A stretch of 64,000 nt of DNA from contig NZ_CP056775.1 in the NCBI RefSeq assembly GCF_016894445.1, positions 1,428,001 to 1,492,000 on the forward strand. Reading direction: 5' to 3'. Position 1 is the stretch's first letter; every line of letters begins with the position of its first letter. A model generated the notes under the pieces. It had not been told where the DNA came from, searched no databases, and worked only from the letters and a program-made list of their open reading frames with translations. Of the stretch, positions 28,409-38,091 are shown piece by piece. Both the position numbers and the translations under genes were made by a program. This stretch comes from Dyadobacter sandarakinus (GTDB lineage Bacteria > Bacteroidota > Bacteroidia > Cytophagales > Spirosomataceae).

Positions 28409-29836
28409 ATGAATACGAAATGGAACAGAAGGGAATTCCTGCAACGTAGCACCGCTGCAACACTGGCGGCACTTGCAGCGGGAGCTCCCATGTCGGGACT
28501 GCTTTCGTCATGCAAGGGAAAGCCCGGCAGCAATGGTTCGGCTGATACCGTCATCCTGCTCTGGATGGCCGGCGGCATGGCTCATACCGAAACTTTCGAC
28601 CCGAAAAAATACACGCCTTTCGAAAGGGACATGGAGGGAAACCGGGTACTCAGTACCTTCAAATCCATGCCGACCGTGCTGGACGGCATCCACTTTTCAG
28701 AGGGTTTGCAGGGCATCGGATCGGTTATGGACAAAGGCACACTGATACGATCATACGTGGCTGCTGACATGGGCCACATCCTTCATTCCCGGCATCAGTA
28801 CCATTGGCACACCTGCTACGAGCCGCCCCAAACCGTGGCTGCGCCCCATCTGGGTTCGTGGATTGCCAAGGAACTCGGTCCGAAAAATCCCGTGATCCCG
28901 GCTTTTGTAGACATTGGCCAGCGCTTTACCGTAGGCGAAGCCGAAGAGCTGAAAGCATTTCATACCGCGGGTTTCCTGGGCAATGAATTCGGTCCGTTCT
29001 TTATTCCTGACCCCAGCCAGGGACTCGACAGTGTCCGTCCGCCGGTAGGTATGGATGCCAAGCGGTTTGAAAGAAGGAACCAGCTTTATAATGAGCTCAT
29101 CAACAACAGTCCGGTGGGCGAGTTCGGCAGCGATTACCAGCGCGAATCACTTAAAAGGTCTATGGAGCAGGCTTATGCATTACTCAATTCTCCGGAGTCA
29201 AAGGCATTTGACCTCAGCACTGAACCAAAGGAAAGCTACAACATTTACAACACCGGCCGCTTTGGACTGGGCTGTCTGCTGGCACGCAGGCTCACCGAGC
29301 AGGGTGCGCGCTTTATCAGCGTCACTACGGAGTACGAGCCATTTATGGGCTGGGATACGCATGAGAACGGACATACGCGTCTTGCAGATATGAAGAAGCA
29401 GATCGACGGACCTGTTTCCCAGCTGATCAAGGATCTTGATGAAAAAGGTTTGCTGGATCGTACGATGATCGTACTTGCCAGTGAGTTCAGCCGCGATATG
29501 ATGGTGGAAGGCAGGCCCGATGCCAAGGTACTGGAGCAGGTCGCACAGCCTGATATTCTGTCGGATGCGAAGTTTTACGGCATGCACCGCCACTTTACCG
29601 ACGGCTGTTCCATGCTCATGTTTGGTGGGGGCATCAAAAGAGGATTTGTGTACGGAAAGACCGCCGACGAGCGCCCGTGCAAAACCATTGAGAACCCCGT
29701 CAAGATCGATGGCATACACCAGACGATCTATCACGCGCTCGGAATTACGCCCGATACGCAGTACGAAATTGAAAAGCGTCCTTTTTACACAACCCCCGAC
29801 GGAAAAGGCAAACCTGTTATGGAGCTGCTTACCTGA
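28409..29836 (+). CDS. Tat-exported DUF1501 protein (sulfatase-like fold)
   Basis: A 475-residue product from ATG 28409; an upstream TTG at 28361 would add an unlikely N-terminus. It has a twin-arginine signal (NRREFLQ, residues 6-12, then Ala-rich core ending in a Ser-Ser-Cys), so it is folded in the cytoplasm, probably with a metal, before export. The body belongs to DUF1501, a distant member of the alkaline-phosphatase/sulfatase superfamily: VILLWMAGGMAHTETFDPK near the start, GWDTHENGH and IVLASEFSRD later. It is the standard partner of DUF1549/DUF1553 proteins and lies 142 bases after one here. The substrate is unknown. Confidence 0.85.
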   Translation: MNTKWNRREFLQRSTAATLAALAAGAPMSGLLSSCKGKPGSNGSADTVILLWMAGGMAHTETFDPKKYTPFERDMEGNRVLSTFKSMPTVLDGIHFSEGLQGIGSVMDKGTLIRSYVAADMGHILHSRHQYHWHTCYEPPQTVAAPHLGSWIAKELGPKNPVIPAFVDIGQRFTVGEAEELKAFHTAGFLGNEFGPFFIPDPSQGLDSVRPPVGMDAKRFERRNQLYNELINNSPVGEFGSDYQRESLKRSMEQAYALLNSPESKAFDLSTEPKESYNIYNTGRFGLGCLLARRLTEQGARFISVTTEYEPFMGWDTHENGHTRLADMKKQIDGPVSQLIKDLDEKGLLDRTMIVLASEFSRDMMVEGRPDAKVLEQVAQPDILSDAKFYGMHRHFTDGCSMLMFGGGIKRGFVYGKTADERPCKTIENPVKIDGIHQTIYHALGITPDTQYEIEKRPFYTTPDGKGKPVMELLT

Positions 29837-29857
29837 GCCGCCACTTTACACGAGGAC

Positions 29858-29893
29858 TAAAACCGCCAGTACAATGCGTACGGGCGGTTTTTT
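29858..29893 (+). terminator. terminator after the DUF1501 gene
   Basis: AAAACCGCC (29858-29866) pairs with GGCGGTTTT (29882-29890), ending in seven T. It closes the cytochrome-DUF1501 unit. Confidence 0.85.
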
Positions 29894-29943
29894 TGTTGAT
29901 TATATCCTATAAACTCTGAGGAATTAAATATTCCTTAAAACCA

Positions 29944-29985
29944 GACAGAGCAGGATAGTCTGCATAGGCAATCGTCCTACTATTG
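29944..29985 (+). promoter_or_regulatory. island element copy B (upstream of SusC-2)
   Basis: GACAG, two bases, CAGGATAGT (29951-29959), 18 bases, TACTATTG (29978-29985). Both blocks are identical to copy A while the spacer sequence differs, which points to selection on the blocks. Confidence 0.6.
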
Positions 29986-30288
29986 CATAAATATCATTAT
30001 ATCGAGTTTGTTTTAGCCTTACTTAACGAGGAATAAAACTTTTTCACAGAGTAGTATTATTCTGCCTGCCTGGACTCATGTTGATGCAAATGTCGGATAA
30101 CTCATAATGGTCCGCAAAGTTGCAGGCAAATAGAATGGTACTATAAGAGTATTATTTATGATTATAAAATCCATTGAAAATACTACTGTTCCTAAACCCT
30201 GAAAATTTATTCACTAAAACCCGTTCGCATGATAGAAAGCTGACATCAGAATGCCCAAAGTCCCCAACCCTTAAAAATCATTAATTCT

Positions 30289-33200
30289 ATGACTAAATCT
30301 CGACCATCAACTGTATGTGCCCGGAATTCCCTTATTACCCGATCAGTCGGCCTGGCACTTTTTGGAATTGCCTGCGGCTTCGGAGCACATGCCAGGGTGA
30401 CCGTTCCACCGTTCTTTCCTCCCAGTAGTAAACACATAGTTCTTGACAAAACCATAAAAGGCCGCATCACTGACGAATCCGGAGAGAAAGTTCCGGGCGT
30501 AAGTGTAGTGCTCAAAGGTACATCCACAGGTACGGTTTCCGATGAAGAAGGAAGCTACACACTGCGTGTACCCGATGCGGGCGGCGTACTTATATTTTCT
30601 TCGGTAGGGTTCCTGTCGCAGGAAGTTACCATTGGTAATAACACCGACATCAATGTCAAACTAGGCACCGACTCCAAGGCACTTACCGAAGTAGTGGTTG
30701 TGGGATACGGCAGCCAGCTCAAAAAAGAAGTGACCGGCTCGGTACAATCCGTGAGTGCGGCAGAGATCAAGGACATGCCGGTTTCACAGGTGACGCAAAA
30801 ACTGCAGGGCAGGCTTGCGGGCGTCCAGATCAACCAGACGACCGGTAAGCCCGGCCAGGGTATGTCGGTACGTATCCGCGGACAGGTTTCTGTTTCGGCA
30901 GGAAGCGATCCGCTTTACGTGATTGACGGTTTTCCGATCACAGGAAACATCGCGGCGATCAACCCCGACGAGATTGAAGATATCTCCATCCTGAAAGATG
31001 CTGCCTCGACCTCGCTTTATGGTTCCCGCGCAGCAAACGGCGTGGTACTCATTACGACCAAGCAGGGTAAAATCGGTGAAACAAACGTGAGCTTCAATGC
31101 ATACTACGGTCTGCAGAAAGTACCTGAGCGCGGCCGCGTGAAAATGCTGAATGCGGAAGAGTTCGCGCAGTTTAAAAAGGAATATTACGAAGATCAGAGT
31201 CAGGCAGTGCCGGAAGTGTTTCAGAGGCCGTCGGATTACGCCGGCAAAAACAACGACTGGTATGGTGCCTTGCTGCATACCGCGCCGATCCAGAGCTACA
31301 ACCTGACCATTACTTCCAATAAGGAAAACCTGAAAACTTCGCTCGTAGCGGGTATTTTCAACCAGGAAGGTGTTGTGCTCAACAATGATTACAAACGATA
31401 CTCGCTTCGGATGAACTCCGAATATGCTATTTCCAGCAAGGTGAAGATCGGTTTTAACATTGCACCCCAGTACGTATACGACAATACGCCGAGAACGGAT
31501 GGCGACCGCGGAACGGGTATCCTGTTCAATGCATTGCATACATGGCCGGTTATGCCCATCTATGATGCAAATGGAGAACTGACCAAGTACAACAACTTCC
31601 CAAGTGGTACTGGTAACATCTTCGATTATCCCAACTGGGTACGCGCGGCCAACGAGCTGACCAACGAAAATAAAACAACCAAGCTCCTCGGCAATACGTA
31701 CCTCACGCTGAATCCAGTTAAAGGGCTTACGCTCAGAGCAACGATGAACATTGAATACGAAAACAACAAGTTTTTCTTCTTCAACCCATCTACGGCTACC
31801 AGCAACATCAACGTTCCTATCCCGACCACGGCGGTATCCATCCGTCAGGCACTGGAGAATGTAGGCTGGCTGAATGAGAACACGGCTGTTTACAACCGCA
31901 GCTTTGGCAACCACAACTTCGAATTGCTCGCCGGTTTTACGCAGCAGCGGTACCGTCAGGATTTCTCAAGAATCCAGGCTGATACCTACGCCGACGACCG
32001 TCTTCCGACAATCCAGGGTGCATTGAACATCAACCGGGGCGGAACAATCAGTGGTGTGAATGAGTGGGCGCTGACATCTTATCTTTCCCGTTTGTCCTAC
32101 AACTACAAAGGCAAATACCTGTTTACGGCAGCAGTACGTGCGGATGGTTCATCCCGCTTTGGTTCGGCAAACCGCTGGGGTACGTTCCCGTCTGTTTCGG
32201 CTGGCTGGGTGATCTCGGATGAAACCTTCCTGCAGGACATTCCAAAGATTTCGTTTGCTAAAATCCGCGGTAGCTTTGGTGTGATCGGTAACAACAATAT
32301 CGGTAACTACACACAGTACGCGCTCGTAAACAATACGGTCAATTCAGTGTTCGGTTCCAACGTTGCTACGGGAGCAGTGGTAACATCCCTGGCAAACAAT
32401 AACCTCGGCTGGGAAACAACCAAGCAGTTCGACCTTGGTCTGGATCTGGGATTGTTCAATGACAGAATCCAGTTCATTTATGACTACTACACCAAGCGTA
32501 CCACCAACTTGTTGTATGCCGTGCAGGTTCCTCAGGAATCCGGGTTCCCGTTTTTCAACGATAACATTGGTGAGATCAAGTTCTGGGGACATGAGTTCTC
32601 ACTCACTACCCGCAACCTGGATGGTAAGCTGAAATGGACGACCAACGCCAACATTTCTTTCAACAGAAACAAGGTAATGGAACTGGCACCCGGCATTGAC
32701 CGCGTATATGGTTCATTCCACATTACCCAGGTTGGACAACCTTTCGGACAGTTTTACGGTCTGGTGAAGCAAGGATTTTACATGAATGCGGAAGACCTTG
32801 CTAACTCACCGATTGCTCCGGGCCAGTCTGCCATCGGTACGATCAAGTACAAGGATGTGAACGGCGACGGCAAGATTACTTACGGTGGCGACCAGGATGA
32901 CAGGGCTATCATCGGCAGTCCTTTCCCGAAATTCACCTATGGCATCACCAACAACCTGAGCTACGGCGGATGGGATCTGTCGATCACCGGTTCCGGATCA
33001 CAGGGTAACCAGCTTTGGGTACGTCATTTGTACAGTACTGCCAACCTCGACGGTGTGTTTAACATGGTGGCCGGCGTTAAGGACCGTTTCCGCGTGAAAA
33101 GTGATGCCAAAGGAAATGTTACGGAGGTGATCACACCGGGCAAAGGCATGTACGGCGCAACCAATGGCGGCGGTACCTTCACAGGTATTGAGCGCGACTG

Positions 33201-33480
33201 GAACAGCTCGCACTTCCTGGCCAATGCATCGTTCTTCACCATCAAGAACATCACGCTTGGCTACAACATCGGTAAGGTGAACAAGGTCTTCAAATCGGCG
33301 CGGGTGTATGCTTCCGCTCAGCAGGTGTATGTATTTACGAAATACTGGGGCGGACCCAATCCTGAAACCAGCGCACAAGGCGACGGAGGCGGAGATGGTG
33401 GTAACCTGAGCCAGGGAGTAGACTTCTCCAACTATCCGGTTCCACGTACCTGGACATTGGGTGTGAACCTGAATTTCTAA
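30289..33480 (+). CDS. SusC/RagA-type TonB-linked outer-membrane transporter (SusC-2)
   Basis: Second nutrient importer of the island. The 1063-residue protein has a signal peptide (hydrophobic core about 17-34, ending AHA), a carboxypeptidase-D-like domain (about 55-126), a TonB box (LTEVVVVGYGSQ, 132-143), a plug with DPLYVIDGFPITG and KDAASTSLYGSRAANGV, and a barrel ending TLGVNLNF. The DVNGDGKITYGGDQDD loop resembles a calcium-binding or dockerin-like turn common in SusC proteins. SusD-2 follows after 35 bases. Confidence 0.93.
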   Translation: MTKSRPSTVCARNSLITRSVGLALFGIACGFGAHARVTVPPFFPPSSKHIVLDKTIKGRITDESGEKVPGVSVVLKGTSTGTVSDEEGSYTLRVPDAGGVLIFSSVGFLSQEVTIGNNTDINVKLGTDSKALTEVVVVGYGSQLKKEVTGSVQSVSAAEIKDMPVSQVTQKLQGRLAGVQINQTTGKPGQGMSVRIRGQVSVSAGSDPLYVIDGFPITGNIAAINPDEIEDISILKDAASTSLYGSRAANGVVLITTKQGKIGETNVSFNAYYGLQKVPERGRVKMLNAEEFAQFKKEYYEDQSQAVPEVFQRPSDYAGKNNDWYGALLHTAPIQSYNLTITSNKENLKTSLVAGIFNQEGVVLNNDYKRYSLRMNSEYAISSKVKIGFNIAPQYVYDNTPRTDGDRGTGILFNALHTWPVMPIYDANGELTKYNNFPSGTGNIFDYPNWVRAANELTNENKTTKLLGNTYLTLNPVKGLTLRATMNIEYENNKFFFFNPSTATSNINVPIPTTAVSIRQALENVGWLNENTAVYNRSFGNHNFELLAGFTQQRYRQDFSRIQADTYADDRLPTIQGALNINRGGTISGVNEWALTSYLSRLSYNYKGKYLFTAAVRADGSSRFGSANRWGTFPSVSAGWVISDETFLQDIPKISFAKIRGSFGVIGNNNIGNYTQYALVNNTVNSVFGSNVATGAVVTSLANNNLGWETTKQFDLGLDLGLFNDRIQFIYDYYTKRTTNLLYAVQVPQESGFPFFNDNIGEIKFWGHEFSLTTRNLDGKLKWTTNANISFNRNKVMELAPGIDRVYGSFHITQVGQPFGQFYGLVKQGFYMNAEDLANSPIAPGQSAIGTIKYKDVNGDGKITYGGDQDDRAIIGSPFPKFTYGITNNLSYGGWDLSITGSGSQGNQLWVRHLYSTANLDGVFNMVAGVKDRFRVKSDAKGNVTEVITPGKGMYGATNGGGTFTGIERDWNSSHFLANASFFTIKNITLGYNIGKVNKVFKSARVYASAQQVYVFTKYWGGPNPETSAQGDGGGDGGNLSQGVDFSNYPVPRTWTLGVNLNF

Positions 33481-33515
33481 GCTGCTGTATTTGAAAATCT
33501 ATTAACTGATTTGAA

Positions 33516-35030
33516 ATGAAAAGAACAAAATATATAGCAACAACCTGCCTGCTGGCACTTTCCATGACTGCCTGCCGGGAGAGCTTCCTGACAGTGGTGC
33601 CGGAAACTGCGCTGAGCTCGGCGACTTTTTTCACCAAGGAGGCTGACTTCCAGCAAGCTGTAAACGGAACCTACGTTCCGCTGCGGACCATCTTTAACAA
33701 CCATGCATGGGTATTGGAGGAAATGCATTCCGACAACTCGTATTATGCCCGGAACGTACTGTACGGTGCAGTAGATGCGACGGAAAACGTGGCGAACTTC
33801 GCGGTACCGACGGCCAATGGTGTTACGGCAAACAACAACGTGCTGCAGCAGTACCGGCTCAACTACCAGATCATAGCCCGTGCCAACCAGATCCTTACTT
33901 CCATAGATGCGGTTGAGTTTGCGGAAGCATCCAAAAATAACCTGAAAGGTCAGGCGCTGTTCCTGCGTGCATTTGCATACTTCGACCTGATCCGGCTTTT
34001 CGGGAAGGTACCTCTGCACCTTACTCCGGTGACTACCCGGGAGGATGCTGCATTGCCGCTTTCGACTACGGAAGAAGTATATGCGCAGATCGAAAAAGAT
34101 GCGAGCGCAGCCAGTACGTTGCTCCCCAACAAGGCAACCCAGGAAGCTGGTCGTGCTACATCCGGAGCAGCAAAAACTTTGCTTGCCAACCTGTACCTGA
34201 CACAGAAAAAATGGGATCAGGTAGTTACGCTGACCAAAGATGTAGTCGGCAAGGATGGTTACGCGCTCATGCCGGACTATAACAATGCATTCTCATTTAC
34301 TGGTACCAACAAAAACAACCAGGAGTCAGTATTTGAGGTACAGTACATGGAAGGATCCGCAGGATACAATGGAGGGTTTATCTATTCATTCATTCCGTCG
34401 CCGATTACAGCCGCTGAATTGCAGCCACTTACCGGTACCAGCAATACGCAGCCTACTTCGCAGGAAAGTAATAACATTCCTACTCCGGACCTCATTGCTG
34501 CCTACGAGGCAGGTGACAAGCGCAAGGATGTGAATATCGGATATGTGACACTGAGCGGTGCTGCGCAGGCAAACAAGACGATACCGTACATTAAGAAATA
34601 CGCTCGTCCGCATTCACTGCATGGCAATACCGGTCAAAACTGGCCTGTGTACCGCTACGCGGAAGTATTGCTCTTTCTGGCAGAAGGCCTCAACGAGCAG
34701 GGAAAACCCTCGGAAGCTGCTACTTACCTCAACCAGGTACGTGCCCGTGCAGGACTTGCTGCTACCAAGGCAGCATCCCAGGCCGACATGCGGGAGGCCA
34801 TCTTCAAAGAGAGAAGGGTTGAACTTGCATTCGAAAACAAGCGCTGGTTTGACCTGACCCGTACCGGTCGCGTGAAAGAGATTATCGAACCTTATGGAGC
34901 CAGGATCAAGGCCAACCCGGCTGCGTACTACTTCCCGCAAGGCGCAATACCACCGGCAAATGCATTTACGAACCTTGACCAGTACTATGGCTTGCCAGCT
35001 GATGAGTCGGCATTGACGCCTAATTTCTAG
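33516..35030 (+). CDS. SusD/RagB-type nutrient-binding lipoprotein (SusD-2)
   Basis: Partner lipoprotein of SusC-2. 504 residues, lipobox ending at Cys20 (SMTAC), helical SusD core (KGQALFLRAFAYFDLIRLFGKV) and the C-terminal family signature (WPVYRYAEVLLFLAEGL, YLNQVRARAGL, FKERRVELAFENKRWFDLTRTG). Clearly related to SusD-1 but with many differences in the middle where ligands bind, which suggests a different glycan. Followed by a terminator. Confidence 0.93.
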   Translation: MKRTKYIATTCLLALSMTACRESFLTVVPETALSSATFFTKEADFQQAVNGTYVPLRTIFNNHAWVLEEMHSDNSYYARNVLYGAVDATENVANFAVPTANGVTANNNVLQQYRLNYQIIARANQILTSIDAVEFAEASKNNLKGQALFLRAFAYFDLIRLFGKVPLHLTPVTTREDAALPLSTTEEVYAQIEKDASAASTLLPNKATQEAGRATSGAAKTLLANLYLTQKKWDQVVTLTKDVVGKDGYALMPDYNNAFSFTGTNKNNQESVFEVQYMEGSAGYNGGFIYSFIPSPITAAELQPLTGTSNTQPTSQESNNIPTPDLIAAYEAGDKRKDVNIGYVTLSGAAQANKTIPYIKKYARPHSLHGNTGQNWPVYRYAEVLLFLAEGLNEQGKPSEAATYLNQVRARAGLAATKAASQADMREAIFKERRVELAFENKRWFDLTRTGRVKEIIEPYGARIKANPAAYYFPQGAIPPANAFTNLDQYYGLPADESALTPNF

Positions 35031-35050
35031 TAGTTATTCAGGAAGAGAGG

Positions 35051-35086
35051 GGAGTGTGGCAGGATCCTGCTGCACTCCTTTTTTTT
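35051..35086 (+). terminator. terminator after SusD-2
   Basis: An 11-bp stem (35051-35061 with 35068-35078, two G-U pairs) with a six-base loop runs into eight T. Confidence 0.8.
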
Positions 35087-35120
35087 AATTACAAAAACAA
35101 AAATACCCGTGTGCTATGCC

Positions 35121-35162
35121 GACAGAACAGGATGGCAGCCTCACGTAATCCTTATATCATTG
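35121..35162 (+). promoter_or_regulatory. island element copy C (upstream of the dehydrogenase/ThuA operon)
   Basis: GACAG, two bases, CAGGATGGC (35128-35136), 18 bases, TATCATTG (35155-35162). Two changes in the first block and two in the second compared with copies A and B, but identical spacing. Confidence 0.5.
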
Positions 35163-35318
35163 TCATACTACCGGAATATTCGAAGTTTTAGTTTGTTTTA
35201 TTCAAGACAAAAATTTAAGTTATAATGGTCTGATCTACACTGCCGAAACCTTACTAATCCGGAGACAATCAGCAAGCTACCTTTTCTTAATAGTATTACT
35301 TAAACACTGAACTGTAAG

Positions 35319-38015
35319 ATGTACACAAAAAATCGATGGTCAAAACTTCCGATGACGCTCGCAGTATTACTGGCTGTGGGCGTGTTTTGCGGAGTGATGC
35401 TAAGCAACCGGACAGCCAGTCACCGTCCGCCTGGCTCCAAGGTCGACAAACTCAAACTGCCGGAGGGATTCAAGGCAGAACATTTATATAGTCCGTCAGA
35501 AGAACAAAACGGATCGTGGGTTTCAATGACATTCGACGATAAAGGCCGGATGATCACTTCCGACCAGTATGGCGGGTTGTTCAGGCTGGTACTCCCGCCG
35601 ATCGGCTCTACGGAAAAGCCAAAGGTGGAGACCCTGAAAGTAGAAGGCGATACCGCCAAGGTGGCAATGGGCTATGCGCACGGCTTGCTATATGCATTCA
35701 ACAGTTTGTATGTTATGATCAACAACCGCGAAAATCCGCGTTTCCCGAAAGGAAGCGGTTTGTACCGGTTGCAGGACACAGACAATAATGACCAGTACGA
35801 CAAAATCACGTTGCTGAAAGCATTGAAAGGAGAAGGTGAGCACGGTCCGCACAGCATTGTATTGTCACCCGACAAAAAATCCCTTTTTGTGGTAGCCGGT
35901 AACTTTACGGACGTGCCGAAAATGGACACATACCTGCTGCCAACCAATTGGAAAAACGATAACCTGTTTCCATTCATCAAAGATCCGCGTGGCCACGCCA
36001 CCGACCGGCATGCACCTGGCGGCTGGATTGCCCGTACCGATTCGGAAGGCAAATCATGGGAGCTTTTCAGTGCCGGATATCGTAACTCGTATGATATCGC
36101 ATTCAATGAAGCGGGTGACCTTTTTATTTACGACTCTGACATGGAGTGGGATTTTGGTACTCCGTGGTACCGGCCCACACGCGTTTGCCATGCGATCAGC
36201 GGCGGCGACTATGGCTGGCGTACCGGGTCGGCCAATACTTCTCCTGCTTTCGCCGACTTCCTGTCACCCATCATGAATATCGGGCAGGGTTCGCCTACTA
36301 ACCTGATTTACCTGAAAGACGCGCGCTTCCCGGCCAAATACAAGAATACGCTGCTCGCATTTGACTGGAGTTTTGGTATCGTTCATGGTTTGCACCTGAA
36401 ACCAAGCGGATCTACCTACACGGCTGATCATGAAGAATTCCTCTCTGGCGCACCACTTCCATTAACAGACGGAGCGATCGGACCGGACGGTGCATTGTAT
36501 TTCCTGACCGGCGGACGCCGCCTCGAATCAGACCTGTACCGGGTTTATTATGGTGACTACCAAAACATCCCTGCGGGATCCAATGTTGCCAATGCGGCCG
36601 TTACACCGGAGCACAAGCAACGTACCGAGATTGAGCAATACCATGTTAAGAAAGATCCGAAAGCAATTGACCTTGCCTGGCCTTTGCTGAAAAGTCCGGA
36701 TCGGTTCCTGCGTTTTGCCGCACGGACAGCAATTGAACACCAGCCCGTAGCACAATGGGAAAGTAAAGTATATGCTGAAAAAGACCCGCAAACACTGATT
36801 TATGCGGCCATCGCATTGGGTCGTCAGGGGGACTCAACCAAGGTAGGTGGTCCATTGCTGAAAGCTTTGAGCAAGATTGATTATGCCAAACTGGATGACC
36901 TGCAAAAACAGGCACTGCTCCGCGCTATGGAGGTGATCATTTACCGCACCGGAGAGCCGGACGCAGCCACCAAGCAGGCGGTTGTCAGTTACCTCAATCC
37001 CCGGTATCCTTCATCCAATGCATTGCAAAACCGTTTTCTTTCTAAAATCCTTATTACGCTTGAAGCACCCGGCGCTGTTCAAAAAACACTTGGACTGATT
37101 GAGAAGAATGAAGTTTTTGATGACAAGGATAATGCAATGGCGACAGCGTCGGCCGATCTGATCCTGCGTAACCCGCAGTATGGCCTTGATCTGGCAGGAC
37201 TTCTTGAAAAACTGCCGCCCGCTCAGCAAACATTTTACGCAATCATGCTGAGCAGCGCCAAGACTGGCTGGACGCCTGAGTTGCGCGAGAAATACTTCGC
37301 CTGGTTCAAAAATGCATTTGGCTACCAAGGTGGACGGAGCTACATCGGCTTTATCGACAAGGCCCGCCAGCTTGCATTGAAGAATGTACCGAAGGACAAA
37401 TTTGCTTATTACAACAAACTTTCCGGCGCTGAGCTGCTCACAGGCACTGGTAATGATCTTGCAAGACTTTACACGCCGAAAGGCCCCGGCCGCGGATGGA
37501 AAGTGGACGAAGCAGTCGCTTTGGTGCAGGACAGCCTGGCCAACCGTGACTTTGAAAAAGGTAAAATGATTTTCTCAGCCGTACTCTGCAGCCGTTGCCA
37601 TGCGATCCAGGGTGAAGGTGCCGACGTGGGTCCCGAACTTACACAGCTCGGAACACGCTTCTCCGTGCATGATATGCTGGAATCGATCATCATTCCTGAT
37701 AAAACGATCTCTGATCAGTACGCATCGATCGCTTACACCCTGAAAGACGGGCAGTCGGTGGTAGGCCGTCAGATCAACGAGGATGCCAATTTTTACTACA
37801 TCGCGCAGAATCCATTTGATTCAAAAACAGTTCGCAAGCTGAGCAAAAAAGAAGTAGCATCATCTAAGATCTCGACGGTTTCCGTAATGCTTCCGGGTTT
37901 GATCAACGGACTTAATCCGGACGAACTCCGGGATCTGGTAGCTTACCTGATGTCGGGCGGTAATAAAAACAACCCGATCTACACCGAATCAAGAACTCAG
38001 AAAGGCGGTAAATAA
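35319..38015 (+). CDS. PVC-type haem-binding sugar-dehydrogenase-like protein
   Basis: An 898-residue exported protein (membrane segment or signal about 10-31). The N-terminal half is a six-bladed propeller of the membrane-bound/PQQ-dependent sugar dehydrogenase kind (LPEGFKAEHLYSP, FDDKGRMITSDQYGGLFRL, HGPHSIVLSPDKKSLFVVAGN, GDLFIYDSDMEWDFGTPWYRPTR). A helical HEAT-like middle follows, then a C-terminal cytochrome-c domain with the haem motif CSRCH at 757-761 and a methionine-rich partner region near 865. It probably oxidises a sugar in the periplasm and passes electrons to its own haem. First gene of a unit with thuA and the TIM-barrel gene. Cofactor and substrate unproven. Confidence 0.85.
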   Translation: MYTKNRWSKLPMTLAVLLAVGVFCGVMLSNRTASHRPPGSKVDKLKLPEGFKAEHLYSPSEEQNGSWVSMTFDDKGRMITSDQYGGLFRLVLPPIGSTEKPKVETLKVEGDTAKVAMGYAHGLLYAFNSLYVMINNRENPRFPKGSGLYRLQDTDNNDQYDKITLLKALKGEGEHGPHSIVLSPDKKSLFVVAGNFTDVPKMDTYLLPTNWKNDNLFPFIKDPRGHATDRHAPGGWIARTDSEGKSWELFSAGYRNSYDIAFNEAGDLFIYDSDMEWDFGTPWYRPTRVCHAISGGDYGWRTGSANTSPAFADFLSPIMNIGQGSPTNLIYLKDARFPAKYKNTLLAFDWSFGIVHGLHLKPSGSTYTADHEEFLSGAPLPLTDGAIGPDGALYFLTGGRRLESDLYRVYYGDYQNIPAGSNVANAAVTPEHKQRTEIEQYHVKKDPKAIDLAWPLLKSPDRFLRFAARTAIEHQPVAQWESKVYAEKDPQTLIYAAIALGRQGDSTKVGGPLLKALSKIDYAKLDDLQKQALLRAMEVIIYRTGEPDAATKQAVVSYLNPRYPSSNALQNRFLSKILITLEAPGAVQKTLGLIEKNEVFDDKDNAMATASADLILRNPQYGLDLAGLLEKLPPAQQTFYAIMLSSAKTGWTPELREKYFAWFKNAFGYQGGRSYIGFIDKARQLALKNVPKDKFAYYNKLSGAELLTGTGNDLARLYTPKGPGRGWKVDEAVALVQDSLANRDFEKGKMIFSAVLCSRCHAIQGEGADVGPELTQLGTRFSVHDMLESIIIPDKTISDQYASIAYTLKDGQSVVGRQINEDANFYYIAQNPFDSKTVRKLSKKEVASSKISTVSVMLPGLINGLNPDELRDLVAYLMSGGNKNNPIYTESRTQKGGK

Positions 38016-38047
38016 TAGAGTAGATTATTTAAGAACAAGCTTATGGA

Positions 38048-38082
38048 AGTGGTGCTGCAACTCGCAGCATCACTTTTTTTTT
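38048..38082 (+). terminator. hairpin with T-run between the dehydrogenase and ThuA genes
   Basis: An 11-bp stem (38048-38058 with 38064-38074, one G-U pair) and nine T, ending ten bases before the thuA-like ATG. It looks like a full intrinsic terminator inside an apparent operon, so downstream genes may be expressed at a lower level. Confidence 0.7.
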
Positions 38083-38091
38083 ACAAAACCA

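Larger units (their letters stand above)
29837..30288. other. 452-base region ahead of SusC-2
   Basis: Contains the terminator above, island element copy B, and a roughly 300-base AT-rich leader with no open frame. Within the leader, AGTTTGTTTTA (30005-30015) recurs after copy C (35190-35200). Confidence 0.6.
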
